Origin: Actinoallomurus sp963823735
Lineage (GTDB): Bacteria > Actinomycetota > Actinomycetes > Streptosporangiales > Streptosporangiaceae
Length of the DNA stretch: 64,000 nt
Assembly (NCBI GenBank): GCA_963823735.1
Contig: CAWGMO010000010.1
Location: 186,001-250,000 of the forward strand
Reading direction: 5' to 3'
Notes under the pieces: generated by a model
Seen by the model: only the letters and a program-made list of their open reading frames with translations
Told to the model about the DNA's origin: nothing
Database searches by the model: none
Translations under genes and position numbers: made by a program
Part shown: piece after piece, positions 63,685 to 64,000 of the stretch
Position numbering within the stretch: position 1 is the first letter of the stretch
How the letters are laid out: each line of letters starts with the position of its first letter

Positions 63685-64000
63685 CTATCGACGACCTTCG
63701 CGGCGCCAGACGAGGAAGGCGCGCTGTTCGATGGCCTCATGGACACGCGGTGGTGTGATGTAGGTGAGTGATCGGTCCGGATTCCGGACGACCGTACGCA
63801 CGGTTTCGCGTCCATCCCAGCCAGGTGTCGAGCAGATCTCCACCTGGTGGTGCACGGTGCTCGTCGCCTCATCGAATCGGAAGCGGCCCGCGTAGCCGAA
63901 GTAGCCGTCGAAGGCCTGCCGTACTTCGTCGTCGGTGCCGCCTCGATCGACGGCTTCGGCACGTGGACGGCCGAAGGCTTTCCGACCGGCACGCATGAGA
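63685..64000 (-). CDS. Lipocalin-like domain protein, N-terminus beyond window
   Basis: The visible C-terminal 105 residues include FDGYFGYAGRFRFDEATSTVHHQVEICS, followed by DGRETVRTVVRNPDRSLTYITPP, the hallmark of Lipocalin_5-type proteins. The ATG at 63996 is probably internal, because the family continues upstream. Function unknown; often encoded beside catabolic or oxygenase genes. Confidence 0.7.
   Translation of the reverse strand, partial: LMRAGRKAFGRPRAEAVDRGGTDDEVRQAFDGYFGYAGRFRFDEATSTVHHQVEICSTPGWDGRETVRTVVRNPDRSLTYITPPRVHEAIEQRAFLVWRREGRR

Overview
High-GC actinomycete chromosome. GTG and TTG starts are common, genes are chained by 4-base ATGA/GTGA overlaps, and there are F420-type luciferase-like oxidoreductases, mycothiol-type DinB proteins and many TetR/IclR regulators. 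A Streptosporangiales or Streptomyces relative would fit; the sequence alone does not fix the genus. No rRNA, tRNA, CRISPR array or intact insertion sequence was found.

Layout. (1) 1-8.1 kb: an acyl-CoA type catabolic locus (two luciferase-like oxidoreductases, a CoA ligase, an SMP-30 lactonase, a CaiB CoA-transferase, an epimerase and an HMG-CoA-lyase-like enzyme) with a TetR regulator. The same 20-bp operator lies in both divergent promoters of the locus. (2) 8-14.5 kb: housekeeping or accessory genes (membrane peptide, DinB-type protein, NERD-UvrD helicase, GyrI-like protein) and a secreted pullulanase with tandem palindromic operators upstream. (3) 14.6-37.5 kb: a non-ribosomal peptide cluster in three transcription units. 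The plus-strand operon (14629-29229) encodes a beta-sandwich-like protein, a BtrH-like acyltransferase, a DegT aminotransferase, NRPS C-A-T-T, a fused double acyl-CoA dehydrogenase, NRPS C-A-T-TE, an ATP-grasp ligase and a sulfotransferase. A minus-strand operon (33672-29239) begins with a 54-residue LysW amino-group carrier protein, too short for routine ORF lists and ending in EDWGE. It continues with a LysK-type hydrolase, a split transketolase and an MFS exporter. A type II thioesterase with a Cys nucleophile is divergent from it, and a LuxR regulator/NRPS A-T pair follows. (4) 37.5-41.6 kb: a 1.35-kb non-coding gap and two secreted beta-propeller-like proteins. (5) 41.8-50.9 kb: a pectin/unsaturated-uronate operon (IclR, ABC sugar transporter, glycosidase-like protein, GH88/105, KduI, KduD). 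(6) 50.9-64 kb: TetR plus hydrolase, a Baeyer-Villiger-type monooxygenase, an MHS-type transporter, two overlapping IclR genes, and a beta-oxidation-like set (acyl-CoA dehydrogenase, cupin, CoA ligase, SDR, thiolase, lipocalin-like protein).

Most interesting part. LysW + LysK + transketolase + sulfotransferase is the enzyme signature of carrier-protein-bound synthesis of 2,6-diamino-5,7-dihydroxyheptanoate, the precursor of the azabicycle/aziridine in vazabitide, azinomycin and ficellomycin. The window therefore probably encodes a peptide containing an aziridine or azabicycle, with an unusual partner set (BtrH acyltransferase, double acyl-CoA dehydrogenase, ATP-grasp ligase). The expected LysX, LysZ and LysY partners are not in the window.

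Sequence-quality warning: between 45.0 and 52.0 kb I count seven single-base insertions that break four otherwise well-conserved genes. They look like either assembly error or very recent decay.
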